64,000 nt of DNA, from positions 31,185,589 through 31,249,588 of the forward strand of contig NC_133105.1 in assembly GCF_022965805.1 (NCBI RefSeq), read 5' to 3'. The notes beneath the pieces were generated by a model that saw only the letters and a program-made list of their open reading frames with translations, had not been told where the DNA came from and made no database searches. The position numbers and the translations under genes were made by a program. Origin of the DNA: Primulina eburnea. Lineage: Eukaryota > Streptophyta > Magnoliopsida > Lamiales > Gesneriaceae. Positions 47,439 through 60,086 of the stretch are shown piece by piece; the first letter of the stretch is position 1, and every line of letters starts with the position of its first letter.

Positions 47439-49235
47439 TAAGGTTACGGTTTTTGTGCTATATTTACGTAATATTGTATTGAGATCGATTTCTAACCGTT
47501 TGAGATTTTTTGGTGCAATAAAACATCAAGGCCGAAATTTTTGAAGCAAAAACAAAAAAAAAAATAATTTTTCGGGGGCTGCCCGAGGGCTGCCCGAGGG
47601 CTGCCCGAGAATTTCGGGCAGCAAGGGGTAGCCGAAAGTTCCAGTTTTTAAATAAATAAAAAAAAAAAAATTTGTTGTGGCCGGAATCCGACGACGGAGC
47701 TCCGGCGACGGTGATGGCGGCTAGGGTTTCCAAAAGTGTTTTGGATAATCTTAGTGTCATGGGCCTTGAGATGTTGGGCCATTGGATGGTCAACATAATT
47801 TGTGAAATTTAAATGGGCCAAAATATTTTAGGTGTAAAATTGTTTTTGGGCCCTTAAGTTTAAATTTACAATTGTTGCACATATTTTCTCATAAAATAAA
47901 TAATTGAAGTAGTACTTTAATTATTTATAGTAAATTGTGATTTACAAGAAATTCGATTATAAAAAAAAATTAATTTGAAATTATACAAAGGAGTTTGTAT
48001 ACTTTGTTAATTTAATTTATAATTGTGGCGGTTAGTGATTGGATCAAGATATATAATATTGGATCAATTAATTATAGTGATAATTAATTGATGGTGTATG
48101 ATATGTGATATTATGCATGAAGGATGATCAAAAGCTCAAGCCCAATTTGCTAGGTGTATGCTAGGATATTTGTGTTGTATGATTGTAATAATTATCAATT
48201 TAAAGTGGGCTTGGTTTATGGCCCGTTCCCACCCTATGAGATGTATCCCTATGTGCCATAGATATTTAATTGTAAATATTAGAATAGTGGAAGATCAAGA
48301 TTGGAAGATGGTGGCTTTGGTGATTATGAAGATCGAAGACATGTAATATTGGATGCTAATGTAATAATGTAGTTGCATTTGCATCCCGTGCATTTACCCT
48401 AGGATTGGACCTAGGCCCGTGTTTAGCTCACACGGGCCATTAGTTTTGGGGCAATTGATCATCCTTGTACTGTTTTCTATTTATAATATATGCATGATAT
48501 GTTATAAATAATGAGTATGTGCGTTATTATTATTATAATAACAAAGTTGCATGAATCCGGCAAACATACGATCAAACATGGCGAGCTTTTAAAATAAAAT
48601 TAATGATGAGACCTTTCAAAATTAAAAACCCTCATTTTGAATAAGATTCAAAATTAATATCAAGTCCGAAAAGGGGAATTATAAATTTGTTTATAATTTC
48701 CTTGTCTTCCATCGACAATGGATGCATGATGAACGCTACCCGTACTCGGGGCTCGGCTCATATTATTGAGGGGGCCCTGGGTGCCGGAAAGCTGTGACAT
48801 CCATTGACATGGTGATGTGAACTACGTGGAAATCCCATGATTTCGGCTCATATTATTGAGGGAACTCATGGCGACCGTCCATTAAGGTTCAACATCGATG
48901 GGTTAGGCTTGACACGTAAAGATGAACGACGTCATATTATTGGGTCCTAATCAAACGTGAGACAAAAGTTTACGTAGAGGGTTGCATTGTGATGCAATTG
49001 GAAACTACCTTTTAGGAATTGTGATTGGCTGATATTATTCGGGATCACAATTCGCTAATTGGACCTTACGTACCTACTGAGGAAAGGAGTTTCCCGTTTT
49101 CACTAGAGGGTAGTGAAAGATGTCAAAACAGTGGGAGCAAATATTTATGAAGTAAAAGTCCAAACTTCATATCTTACTAAATATTTAAAATAGTCATCAA
49201 CATTTATCTGTTTTACTTTTCAGTACAAATCAACA
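47439..49235 (+). other. Leader of copia E
   Basis: About 1.8 kb without an ORF of interest. The GGGCTGCCCGA unit is repeated three times at 47577-47609, and an 8-bp stem (CTGCCCGA/TCGGGCAG, 5-base loop) lies at 47601-47621. The right half (from 48345) matches the surviving leader of B. Confidence 0.75.
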
Positions 49236-52200
49236 ATGTCTTCGATGCGCAATTCGATATCTGTAATACTCGACAAACACATATTAACTGGACCTAATTA
49301 CCTCACTTGGCTAAGAAATTTGAAAATAGTCTTGAATTCGGAAAGGGTAACATATGCACTGACTCAGTCGCCCCTGTTGAGGCTCCGACTGACTGCACTC
49401 CTGAGGAATTGCAGGCTTACAAGGAATGGTGTGACCATGACTTGATAGCCAGGTGTTATATGCTAACTTCTATGAACGATGAGCTGCAGAGGCGTTTTGA
49501 GGGTGCAAAGAATGCTGCTGACATTCATTTGCACCTCAAAGAGCTCTTTGGAGAGCAAACACGTCCTCTTAGGCATGCTACCGTCAAGGAGCTGATCACT
49601 TTGCGCATGCGAGATGGGACCTCGGTCCATGAGCATGGCCTAAAGGTGATCGGGCTCGTGGACAAGCTCGTTGGCATGGATCTGATCTTGCCTTCGGAGT
49701 TGACCACCGACGTGTTGCTGTTATCGCTGCCTAGCACATTTGATCCTTTTGTGGTGAATTTCAACATGAACAAGATGGAACCGACCCTTGAGGAGTTGGT
49801 GAACATGCTTGTTACGTTTGAATCCACCATCAAGAAAGAGAAGTTGGTTCTTTATGTGGGTTCTTCATCTGGTACGAAGATTGATCCACATGGGAAGGGA
49901 AAGAAGAGTTCTTTCCAACGTCCCAAAAAGAACGTGCCCTTGTTGAGGCAATCTCCGAATCCTGTTGAGACAGCCAGACCAGTTAAGGCTGACAAGACTG
50001 GTGATGTTTGTCATCACTGCAAGAAGCCTGGACATTGGAAGCGAAATTGCAAGGAATATCTGGCCCAGAAGTGTTCTGGAAACAGTATGTTCTAAATTTA
50101 AGTAAACATTTCAATTAACTCTACTTCTTGGGTATTAGATACCGGTTGTGACTCACATCTCTGTAATGGGTTATAGGTGATGGGAAGAAGTAGGAAGCTT
50201 AAGAAAGGTGTGACCTTCTTGAGGATGGGCAATGGAGCAAGAGTTGCTACCAAGGCTATTAAGGATGTTTACTTATTGTTGAACAATGACTTTAAGTTAA
50301 TTTTAAGAGATGTTTTGTTTGTACCTTTTTGGTGTAAAACATTGTTTCCATTTCTATTGTGATAAAAATGGATATTCTTGTTTATTTAGAATAGGTGTTT
50401 GCAACATTTACAAGAATGAATGTTTAATTGGTACTTGAGAACTTGAAAACGATCTCTATAACTTAAAGTTAAAAGATATTCCATTAAATGTCCATTCAAA
50501 GGCAGACACCATATGAGATATGGATGGGTAAGCCTCCCAAATATTCTCATCTTAGAATATGGGGAGCCCTGCTTATGTGAAGCAGGTAGTGGGAGATAAA
50601 TTGGATTGTTGATCCATTTTATGTTACTTTGTGGGATATCCAAGGAATTAAGTTGGATATTATTTCTATCATCCCCAAGAAACAAAGGTTTTTGTTTCTA
50701 GGAATGCAACCTTTTTGGAAAAGGATTTTCTATTGGATAGAAAAATGGAGATGATAGAACTCGAAGAGGTTCGAAAGAAACCCGCAATTATAGAACCCAC
50801 ACCCAATGAGCCAAGAGAGGAGATACAAGCTCCTAGCAGGTACGAGAAAGTCTCGAGACCACCTATGAGGTATGGTCAGCTTCTTGAAGAGGGCCATGAT
50901 GAGCCTAACCATGGATGTGATCCAAGGACCTTCAAGGAAGCGTTATCTGATGCCAATTCATCCAAGTGACTTGAAGCAATGGAATCTGAGTTGAATTCCA
51001 TGCATTCGAACCAAGTGTAGGATCTTGTGGATCCACCTGTGGGAACTGTTCCCACAGGGACTTGGGGAGGATGGGAAGGTGTTGACCTTCAAGGCGCGAT
51101 TGGTGGCAAAAAGATGTACTCAAAGACAAGGAGTTGACTTTGAGGAAACCTTTTCCCAATCGCAATGTTCAAGTCCATAAGGATTTTGCTAGCCATAGCT
51201 GCATGGTATGACTATGAGATATGGCAGATGGATGTTAAGACAGCCTTTCTTAATAGGGATTTTAAGAAAGTGATTTACATGTCTCAACCTGAAGGGTTTA
51301 CATCTATCGGAAGTGAGCATATGGTATGCAAACTTCAAAGATCTATTTATGGTCTAAAGCAGGCATCTAGGAGTTGGAACATCAGATTCGATAGTACAAT
51401 CAAAGAGTTGATTTACTAAGAATCCTGAGGAACCATGTGTGTATAAGAAGGTCAGTGGGAGTGTTGTGACATTCCTGGTACTTTATGTTGATGACATTCT
51501 ACTCATTGGGAATGATGTAGGAATGTTGCAATCAACTAAGATATGGTTAGAGAGTAAGTTCTCGATGCAGGACTTGGGTGAAGCATCTTTTGTATTGTGA
51601 TACAGATCTATAGAGATAGATCGAAAGGATTACTTGATCTCACCCAGTCCACATACATTGATACCATCGTGAAGCGGTTCTCGATGGGTGAGTCCATGAG
51701 AGGACATCTACCAATGTGTCATGGCGTGTCCCTATCCAAGTCTGTCTCCCAAGACTGATGCAGAGATAGTGACGATGACACACATTCCGTATGCTTCGGC
51801 AATTGGTAGCATCATGTATGGGATGATATCTACACGTCCTGACGTGGCTTTCGCACTAAGTGTAGTGAGTAGATATCAATCGAACCCCGGTCTTCCACAT
51901 TTGAAAGCTGTGAAAGACATCCTCAAGTAGTTGAGAAGGACCAATAAATTGTTCTTGGTCTATGGGGTGGAGAACTAAAATTGGAAGGCTATACCGACTC
52001 TAGCTTCCAAAGCGGTATCGATGACTTGAAGTCAACCTCTGATTTTGTATTCATGCTCTATGGTGCTGCTGTCTCTTGGAAGAGTTCCAAGCGAGACAAT
52101 GCTACGGATTCCAGCACAGAGGCCGAATACATTGCTGCATCGGATGCAGCAAGGGAGGCTGTTTGGATAAGGAATTTCTTCCAAGAGTTGGGCGTCATTC

Positions 52201-52466
52201 CTAATGGAGTTGCTCCTGTCCCGGTGTTGTGTGACAACACGGGAGCTTTAGCTCAAGCAAAGGAGCCAAGGTCTCATCAGAAATCCAAACTAGTATTGAG
52301 AAAGTACCACATCCTCGGAGAGATTGTGGAAAGAAGAGAAGTGTCTATTGACAAAGTCGGCTCCGCAGATTATGTTGTTGATCCACTAATTAGGCCTTTA
52401 CCTGGACCATTATTCGACAAGCATCGCGAATCAATGGGTTTTACGCATATGGGTAGTTGGCTCTAG
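49236..52466 (+). pseudogene. Degenerate copia gag-pol of element E, integrase core deleted
   Basis: Follows B's polyprotein from MSSMRNSISVILDKH to the TAG at 52464-52466. An early frameshift near 49400 separates the first 50 codons from the rest of gag (frame 49307-50095); a TAA at 50093 follows the gag end. The zinc knuckle CHHCKKPGHWKRNC is intact here. Near 50490 the sequence jumps from before integrase to after it, removing about 650 bp relative to B (7025 to 7683), at a shared AATGTCCA. More stops and shifts follow through RT; the RNase H end (51981-52466) is open. It cannot supply its own proteins. Confidence 0.9.
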
Positions 52467-52480
52467 TGCAAGTGGGAGAT

Positions 52481-54566
52481 TGTTAGAGTAGGTGCCCGTC
52501 GAGCCAAGTGTTGGCCGAGTGTTCACAATGAAACTCTATGTATAAGCAATCTTTATTTTAATAATATTTGAAATTATTATTATGGCACATCTTTATCTGT
52601 ATACCCATGCTAGTTGCATAGATAAAGCCCTTGAATATACAAATAGTAGAAAGAATATGAGATGCTCATATGATGAGTATCATGAAACTCATATTTGGAA
52701 TACTGTATATTCTAAACCGTTCCTAGTCGATTCAGCCGCCAGTAAGAAGGATAAAGGTCGCTCGAGTTAGAGACTAGTATCTGCGATGTGAGTACCATGT
52801 TTCATTGGTAGGGGACATTGTGATGTCCGAACATGCAGATAGGTGCTCCTTGTAGAGTGCACTGAACAACCCTCCATAAAAGGACTTTCCAAGTGGTTCT
52901 CACTTATCGAGTGGAAAAGTCCTGGTTTATGGTTGTACAGAATTAGTCCTTATGACCCGGGACAACATTGAGACTCTATGTGCTAGAATTACACTTTGAC
53001 TTGTTTACCGACTCTCATGGGGTCATCAGGTGGCAAGGTTGGGTGTTCTGTCGAAACACATAGGAGTCGATGCATTGTAGTCGGGGATTCACCGCTTACC
53101 TACGGGTATAGATATCCTATGTGTTTTTCATGTATGTGTGAATTGAAATCTCTGATCAGAGTATGGTGGTAATTATGAAAGGGGTTTCATAGATTACACC
53201 ATCTATGCAACCACAACATGATACCTAGTATCGATTCATTGACAACTCTCGATAAACCAATAGTTGTCGAATCGGTCGGGATATATGAGTTGAAGGGACC
53301 GTACTGTACGCTAACCATAATTGAATGGTTCTTGCAGGCACTATCATGTGATACCTAGGGAATCACGTAAGCGATGTTGCTAGGCGTTTAACGTGATTGG
53401 TTGGGTACTATCAGACTTGAGTTCTGACGTTCTTACTATCAAGGAGTTGATAAGTAAGAATGGAGCAATTGGGGTATGCTCGAATAAGGACATGTTTAGT
53501 CCGAATCACATAGAGATGTGAACCCACGGCTAGTTGTATCAATGAACCATTGAGGGCCACACAAGTACTAGCTTTGTAAATCCCGATGAGAAGTAAAAAT
53601 AGTTCAATGTGTTGAACGACTTATAAATGAGTTTATAAGTGTAAAGAAAAATAGAAGTATGACTTCTATGAGAGAAATATAAATTTTAATTTATGGAAGT
53701 GTTCCTAGATTAAAATTTGGCCAAGTAAATAATGTAGTTGAAAATTGTGATTTTCATAAACATTATTGGGGACTAAATTAAATTAATTCAAGTGTTGAAT
53801 TAATTAAACACTAGTAGACCTAGTAGAGTCTAAATAATTAAATTAATTCAAGTGTTGAATTAATTAAATAATATTGAGTCTTGTAGAGCTCAATTAAAAT
53901 AATTATTTAACTAGTGGGACTTGAATAAATTCAAGTAGTATTTAATTAATCTCAAATATGTTTGAGATAATTAAAATTTAGTCCATGGTTTTTAATGTGT
54001 TAAAAAACCATATAATATATGTGAGACATGCTAGGGTTTGCATGCTTGGGAGGTGAAGAGTCTTGAATACTTTTGATTAAAAAAATTGCAAAGGCATGCA
54101 ACTTTTGTATCTAACTTTTTGCAACCCCAAGACTCATCCTATCTCCCTCATTCCACATCACTTGGCCGAAATTTTTTGTCTTCTCTCTCAAAAATTTTTC
54201 TTCTCTCTTTTGTTCTTCAAGTGTTGGAGAATAAAAGTCCTCTCATTGAAAAATCTTCTTGCTTTTCTAGTGCAAAGCAAGAAGGGATTTACAAAGCTTG
54301 TGGTGGGCCTAATTTGAAGGAAAGTTTCAAGGATTTGGAGGAGGAGCTTGTAGATCTTCATTCCTTGAAGATCTTTGTTGTTTGACAACAAAGTTGGTGC
54401 CATTCATCAATCCTTTAAAGATTGATAGGTATATTTTCTAAACATCCTATGTATGGTGTTATTTTGTAAATATTGCACATAACCTAGGGTGGCCGAAAAT
54501 TCTTGCTAAATTTTAAAATTTTTGACTTCCGTTGCGCTTCCGGCCACCGTAACCGGTCCGCTTTCA
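52481..54566 (+). repeat. 3' LTR of copia E
   Basis: Partner of 45347-47424, directly after AGTGGGAGAT. It has 8 bases more than the 5' LTR (in GTGTTTTTCATGTATG), an allele also present in B. Confidence 0.92.
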
Positions 54567-55383
54567 GTTGAAACATACAATATCAATCGCTAATCCAAAT
54601 CAACACATATCTACTTCTATACGTGATCTTGGTACAATTTGACGGCATAACGACGTAATTCCTTGATACCAGTCAATCAAATCTCAACATGTATCAACGA
54701 TATACAGTCCTCAACTCATAAACAGCATCATAAGCATAGGACACTACTCAAAATCTGTATCACTTCAATCTATACATGCTGGAAATTCATAGTAATAGCA
54801 TACGATATCCGATATTCAATCCGTTTGTGGATATATGATGCTTATTATGCCAAAAACACAATATACCCATCATATAACAATTACAGAAACGGTCTGTTCT
54901 TTAATATGACTTCAATTCTATAATGTTTACGGTAGCAGAAACGCCATATCTGAATCATATCCAATTCTGAAAATATCATAAATTCAAATCTTGTCTAAAC
55001 GTAACAAAACTTACGTCCAGTTATAGCGGTTGATGCCAGGATCACTGCACCGTGTTCAGATTCGAATTCGGATCAACAGATCTTATAAAATCAAGCATAT
55101 AACACACGATGAAGCTTAAGGATTTTCAGGAAAGGAACTCTCGGTTTATGCCTTTGAGAAATGAAGATGCATATATATATATTGCATGCAAGATTTCGTA
55201 TGTGGCATCCATTCAATTTTCGCTCAACTTCTTGCAAAATTACGAAAATGCCATCCACTATTTACGAAAATGCCATTGACCTCCCATAATTACGAAAATG
55301 CCATTTTCCGTCAAATAATTTAAATCAATTATTTAATTTTCGGGTTCTCACAAAAATGATGACATCTCGGGCCTTACATTGTA

Positions 55384-55525
55384 CCTTATGTTTGTAATTT
55401 AAATAAAGACTTTATGCTTGTTTATACAACATTAGAATAAATGTTGAAAAGAAAAAATTTGACCCACTTTTTATATTAACGATCCATTGAATACCAAAGA
55501 AAGAATTAGAGCCCGGGTCCCCATA
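55384..55525 (+). repeat. 5' LTR of element G, right part
   Basis: Completes the LTR begun at 42593 and ends GGGTCCCCATA; the usual end is CCCCACA, so one base has changed. Confidence 0.8.
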
Positions 55526-55530
55526 ACAGG

Positions 55531-55542
55531 TGGTATCAGAGC
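55531..55542 (+). other. Primer-binding site of element G (tRNA-Met type)
   Basis: TGGTATCAGAGC, in the same relation to the LTR as in A and D. Confidence 0.87.
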
Positions 55543-55788
55543 AGTAGGTTCTGTAGACTGAGATAGAGTAGAATGAGCGGGGTAGATCGAGTCATCTTCC
55601 TTGTTTATATCATGCTAGCATATCATGATTTATTGCTTTCCCTATTATTTGTTATGTTATCTGATTTGATTGCAGCATGTATGGGTTAAGACTGAATCAG
55701 AACCGATTCTGGATCAGAGGTAAATGATCCGAGGAGGGCTGAGACAGTTAGTATAGATTGTATACTAAACTGTTGGTATAGCAGATTC

Positions 55789-58700
55789 ATGCTTCCTAGA
55801 AGAGCAGCCGTTCCTTTACGACCACCAGCACCAGAACATGGTAGCACATCGGGTGATACGATGGATGTCACTGCTACGCCCATGGAGACTCTATTAAAGT
55901 GATTCCAGTCATTCCGACCACCGACCTTAAAGGGTACAGAAAATGCAATTGAATGTGAAAGCTGGTTGGAGTATATCGAGATGTTATTCGAGTCTCTGGA
56001 ATTTAGTGACGAGAAGCGAGTGAAGCTCATTGGCCATCAATTGCAAGACGTGGCTAAGTATTGGTGGTTGAATATAAGGAGAGCACTAGAACAGCGTGGC
56101 ACCGAGATTACATGGAAATCATTCAAGACAGAGTTTTATCAGCAATTCTTTCTTGTATCCTACCGTAAAGATAAAGGCGCTGAATTTGCAAACCTGAGGC
56201 AAGGGCTATTGAACATTGAAGAGTACGTTGCTAAATTTTCTTCTTTGCTTCGCTTTGCACCTCACGTTTCAGGTAATGATGAGGCCGTAGCAGATCAGTT
56301 TATAAATGGCCTGAATCTAGATATCTTTACGTTGGTAAATACGGGGAGACCCAACAACTTCTCGGATGCATTGAATCGTGCCAAAGGAGCTGAAGCAGGG
56401 TTGCTTAGGCAACGGAGTGTTCCGTACGTTGCTCCTAGTTCGAGACCGCCACTACCTCCGGCACAACCTCTTCTTAGATTTGATAGCGGCGGTAGTAGCA
56501 GCGGGCGGAAGGATCCGTTAAAAGCAAAGGGCAAACAGTTTAAGAGGGCAGGGAGCAGTTCATCGAGCTCCAGCGGGTCAAGACAGAGAGGTCCTGGCCA
56601 GAGTTTAGAGGCGATGAGTGGATATTGCAGTACGTGTGGAGGTAAGCATGCCACAGAACAGTGTCAGGGTGTAGTGGGCAGATGTAACCTATGCAAAGAA
56701 CCGGGGCATTATGCCAAGGTCTGTCCTCAGAGAAGTGGTGCATCGAGATTTCAGGGTGCAGGGTCATCAACATCCGTAGCTCAGCCTGAGAGGCAAGCTT
56801 CATCTGTTCACTCTTTTCAGCCGCCACCTGCACAGACCCAGCTTCGAGCCAGAGGTGGCCAGACAGGGAGTCAGCCTCAGAGACAACAGGCTCAGGTGTT
56901 TGCGTTGACAGAGGAGCAAGCACAAGATGCCCCAGATGATGTCATTGCAGGTAACTGTTCCCTTCGTGGTTAACCTGCATATATATTGATAGATACGGGC
57001 GCATCGCATACATTCATATCAGAACGATTTGCATTATTGCATTATTTGCCTGTTGAGTCCTTGTTAGATGTTGTGTCTATTACTTCTCCGTTGGGAAGTG
57101 GTTTGATAGCTGTGACCACGGTTAGACATTGCATCTTACGGTTTGAGGGTCATTAAATTGATCTAGATTGCACAGTACTCGGGTTAGAAGATTTTGATTG
57201 TATTGTTGGAATTGACATGTTAACAAAGTACAGAGCCACCGTGGATTGTTTCCACAAGATTGTCAGATTCAGACCAGAAATGGCAGAAGAGTGGAAATTC
57301 TACGGAAAGGGTTCCAGATCTCGGATTCCCTTGATTTCGGCTTTGTCTATGAATAAGTTGTTGCAGAAAGGAGCAGATGGGTTCCTTGTGTATGCTGTAG
57401 ATGTACAGAAATCTAGCCCGACATTGGCAGATTTGCCAGTAGTACGGGAATTTGCAGATGTGTTTCCAGAGGAGATTCCAGGATTACCTCGAGTACGAGA
57501 GGTAGATTTTAGTATTGATTTGATTCCAGATACCACTCCTATTTCAAGAGCTCCGTATAGGATGGCGCCGATAGAGTTGAAAGAATTGAAAGCACAGTTG
57601 GAAGATCTACTAGCCAAGGGATATATCAGACCTAGTGTATCTCCTTGGGGTGCTCCGGTACTTTTTGTGCGAAAGAAAGATGGATCGATGCGGTTGTGTA
57701 TCGATTACAGACAATTGAATAAAGCAACGATAAAGAATAAATATCCTTTGCCTAGAATCGATGATTTATTTGATCAGTTGCATGGATTCTCTGTTTATTC
57801 TAAGATTGATTTGCGATCCGGATATCATCAGCTCCGAGTTCGAGATATAGACATACCGAAGACAACATTTCGAACCAGGTATGGGCATTACGAATTTATT
57901 GTCATGCCTTTTGGTTTAACAAATGCTCCGGCGGTATTTATGGGATTGATGAATCAAATCTTTCAGAGGTATTTGGATGATTTTGTGATTGTCTTTATCG
58001 ATGATATTCTGGTGTATTCTAAGAATAAGAATGAGCATGCAGAACATCTCCGAATTGTGTTGCAGACACTGAGAAATGAGATATTGTATGCCAAATTGTC
58101 AAAGTGTGAATTTTGGTTGAATCAAGTTGTCTTTTTGGGACATATCATATCTGGAGATGGTATTTCTGTAGATCCGAGTAAAGTGGAAGCTGTGATAAAT
58201 TGGTAGAGACCGACTTCTGTGCCAGAAATACGCAGCTTCATGGGTCTAGCAGGATACTATAGACGATTCATCCAAGATTTCTCCCGTATTGCCAAGCCAA
58301 TCGCACAATTGACACAGAAGAATGCGCCATTCCTATGGTCTGAGGAGTGTGAGTCTAGCTTTCTAGAATTGAAGAAGAGGCTGACCAGTGCACCTGTCTT
58401 GATGATTCCTTCAGGTACGGGTGATTTCGTTGTATATTGTGATGCCTCTCACAGAGGTTTGGGATGTGTTCTTATGCAGCAAGGTCAAGTGGTCTCTTAT
58501 GCCTCAAGACAGTTGAAGACTCACGAGACTCGATACCCCATTCATGATCTTGAATTGGCGGCTATCGTATTCGCACTCTAAATCTGGCGTCATTATCTTT
58601 ACGGCGAGAAATTTGAGATCTAATCAGACCATAAAAGCCTAAAATACTTGTTTTCTCAGTCGGAGTTGAACATGAGGCAGCGTAGATGGCTTGATCTGTT

Positions 58701-59082
58701 AAAAGATTTTGATTGCGAGATCAAATATTATCCAGGAAAGTCAAATGCAGCAGCAGACGCCTTATCAACGATAGGTGTTACAAAGCTCGTTGAAAATTGC
58801 TGTTTCTCTGGACTAGAATTTGATATAGATAGGAGGCCACTACAACTTGCTGATATTCAAGTTGAGCCAGACTTGATCATGAGGATCAAAGAATCTCAAC
58901 GAACCGATCAGAATGTGCAAAGATCGATTCAGATGGTCAGAGCAGGACATTTATCAGAATATCAGGTACGTGATCATGTGCTGTATGTGAATAACCGCCT
59001 TGTAGTGCCAGATGTTTCAGACTTGAGACATCAGATTATGTCTGAAGCACACTGTAGTCGGTTCAGCATTAATCCTGGTGGA
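55789..59082 (+). pseudogene. Tekay-like gag-pol of element G, stop-ridden and truncated
   Basis: Start ATG at 55789 (MLPRRAAV). One reading frame holds throughout with nonsense codons at about 55900 (TGA), 56971, 57154, 58204, 58579 and 58621, and I see no frameshift. Parts: gag, two knuckles (CSTCGGKHATEQC and CNLCKEPGHYAKVC near 56630-56730), protease [11 protein letters not shown] near 56990, RT with FIDDILVYS near 57996, RNase H with [12 protein letters not shown] near 58440, and the start of the integrase zinc finger ([13 protein letters not shown]). It stops abruptly at 59082, where a minus-strand LTR begins. Integrase and 3' LTR are gone. Confidence 0.9.
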
Positions 59083-60086
59083 CGTCTATTCCTAGACTTC
59101 GTTCTGAGCTGTATAAACGATTTCAATAGGAGTCAGGGCCTGCTCCTAAGCTGACATAACACCGAACATCTAGATATTGACAATGGCTGTCAACGACTCT
59201 CCTATCTTAAATGCAATGAATATCAATCTGTAAACAAAGCATGCTCATATTCATATCTGAATATCACAATGATCTTACATGCTTGAGTACAATTCGATAA
59301 TCAAAGCATAATCATGTAACAAGATTTGAATATAAACAATTCATAAACATGTTACCATATATACAATCATTCTAGTATGTGATTTTGGTTGGGAAACTCA
59401 AATAATATCTTATTTGAGTTGTGGCTTCCCAAACAAAACCATGGCTTATACCTTTCTTGTTGCTAAACCTTTATCGATGTCGAGGTTTCGATGTCGAAGT
59501 GAGGTATGATAAATCTGAAATGGCAATGTAGAGATGCATTCTATCAATACACAACTCCGAGCAACTCATATGTAATCCATATTCAATCTTGGTAACAATT
59601 GACGGCATAACGACGTAGTTTCTCGATACTAATCAATCCATTCTCAAACATATCATGATCAACTCTCAACATATATCGGATATTCATCATTCTCAACTCA
59701 TAATCATCATCATAGCACATTCCAAGTTCTAAAATCTGAACATGCTCAATCAAAAATATACTGAAAATCATAACAATTGAGTTTGATATCAATTCTTCGT
59801 CCCGGTTTCGAATATACACTCATAATCATCTTAAAAACACATATCTATGAGCGTATTAAAGTTTCTCCAACCCCTATATCTCAAATCATGCAGGAATTGA
59901 ATGAAACTTACATCATCGTGAAGCTAATGATGAGAGGAACTCAAAACCAAAATCGGATTTAAATTTGGATACATAAATCTTACAAAATCATAACCTTAAA
60001 GCATGAGGAATGAAGCTTCTCTCCACTTCTCTTCCCTCGTCTTCAGCTGCTGGAAATGAAGAAAGAAGAGATTGACAAACACCTCA
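59083..60086 (-). repeat. 3' LTR of Tekay-like element J, left part (H), truncated
   Basis: Begins inside an LTR at a point equivalent to 44904 of LTR F, so roughly the first 560 bases of the U5 end are missing. It is interrupted by solo LTR I at 60087 and resumes at 62274. Confidence 0.83.

Larger units (their letters stand above)
45347..54566 (+). mobile_element. Complete but defective Ty1/copia element E
   Basis: Two LTRs (45347-47424, 2078 bp; 52481-54566, 2086 bp), a primer site, polypurine tract and a perfect target duplication GTTGA (45342-45346 and 54567-54571). By eye the LTRs differ at about 15 positions plus one 8-bp indel, under 1 percent. The coding region is badly broken and lacks most of integrase. 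Its nearest relative here is B. Confidence 0.93.
44342..55378 (-). mobile_element. Solo Tekay-like LTR F, split by copia E
   Basis: LTR sequence at 44342-45346 and 54572-55378, about 1812 bp together, reading TGTAAGGCCCGAG...GGGTCCCCACA on the minus strand. It is flanked by TTGTA at 44337-44341 and 55379-55383. No internal region is present, so it is a solo LTR left by LTR-LTR recombination. Confidence 0.9.
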
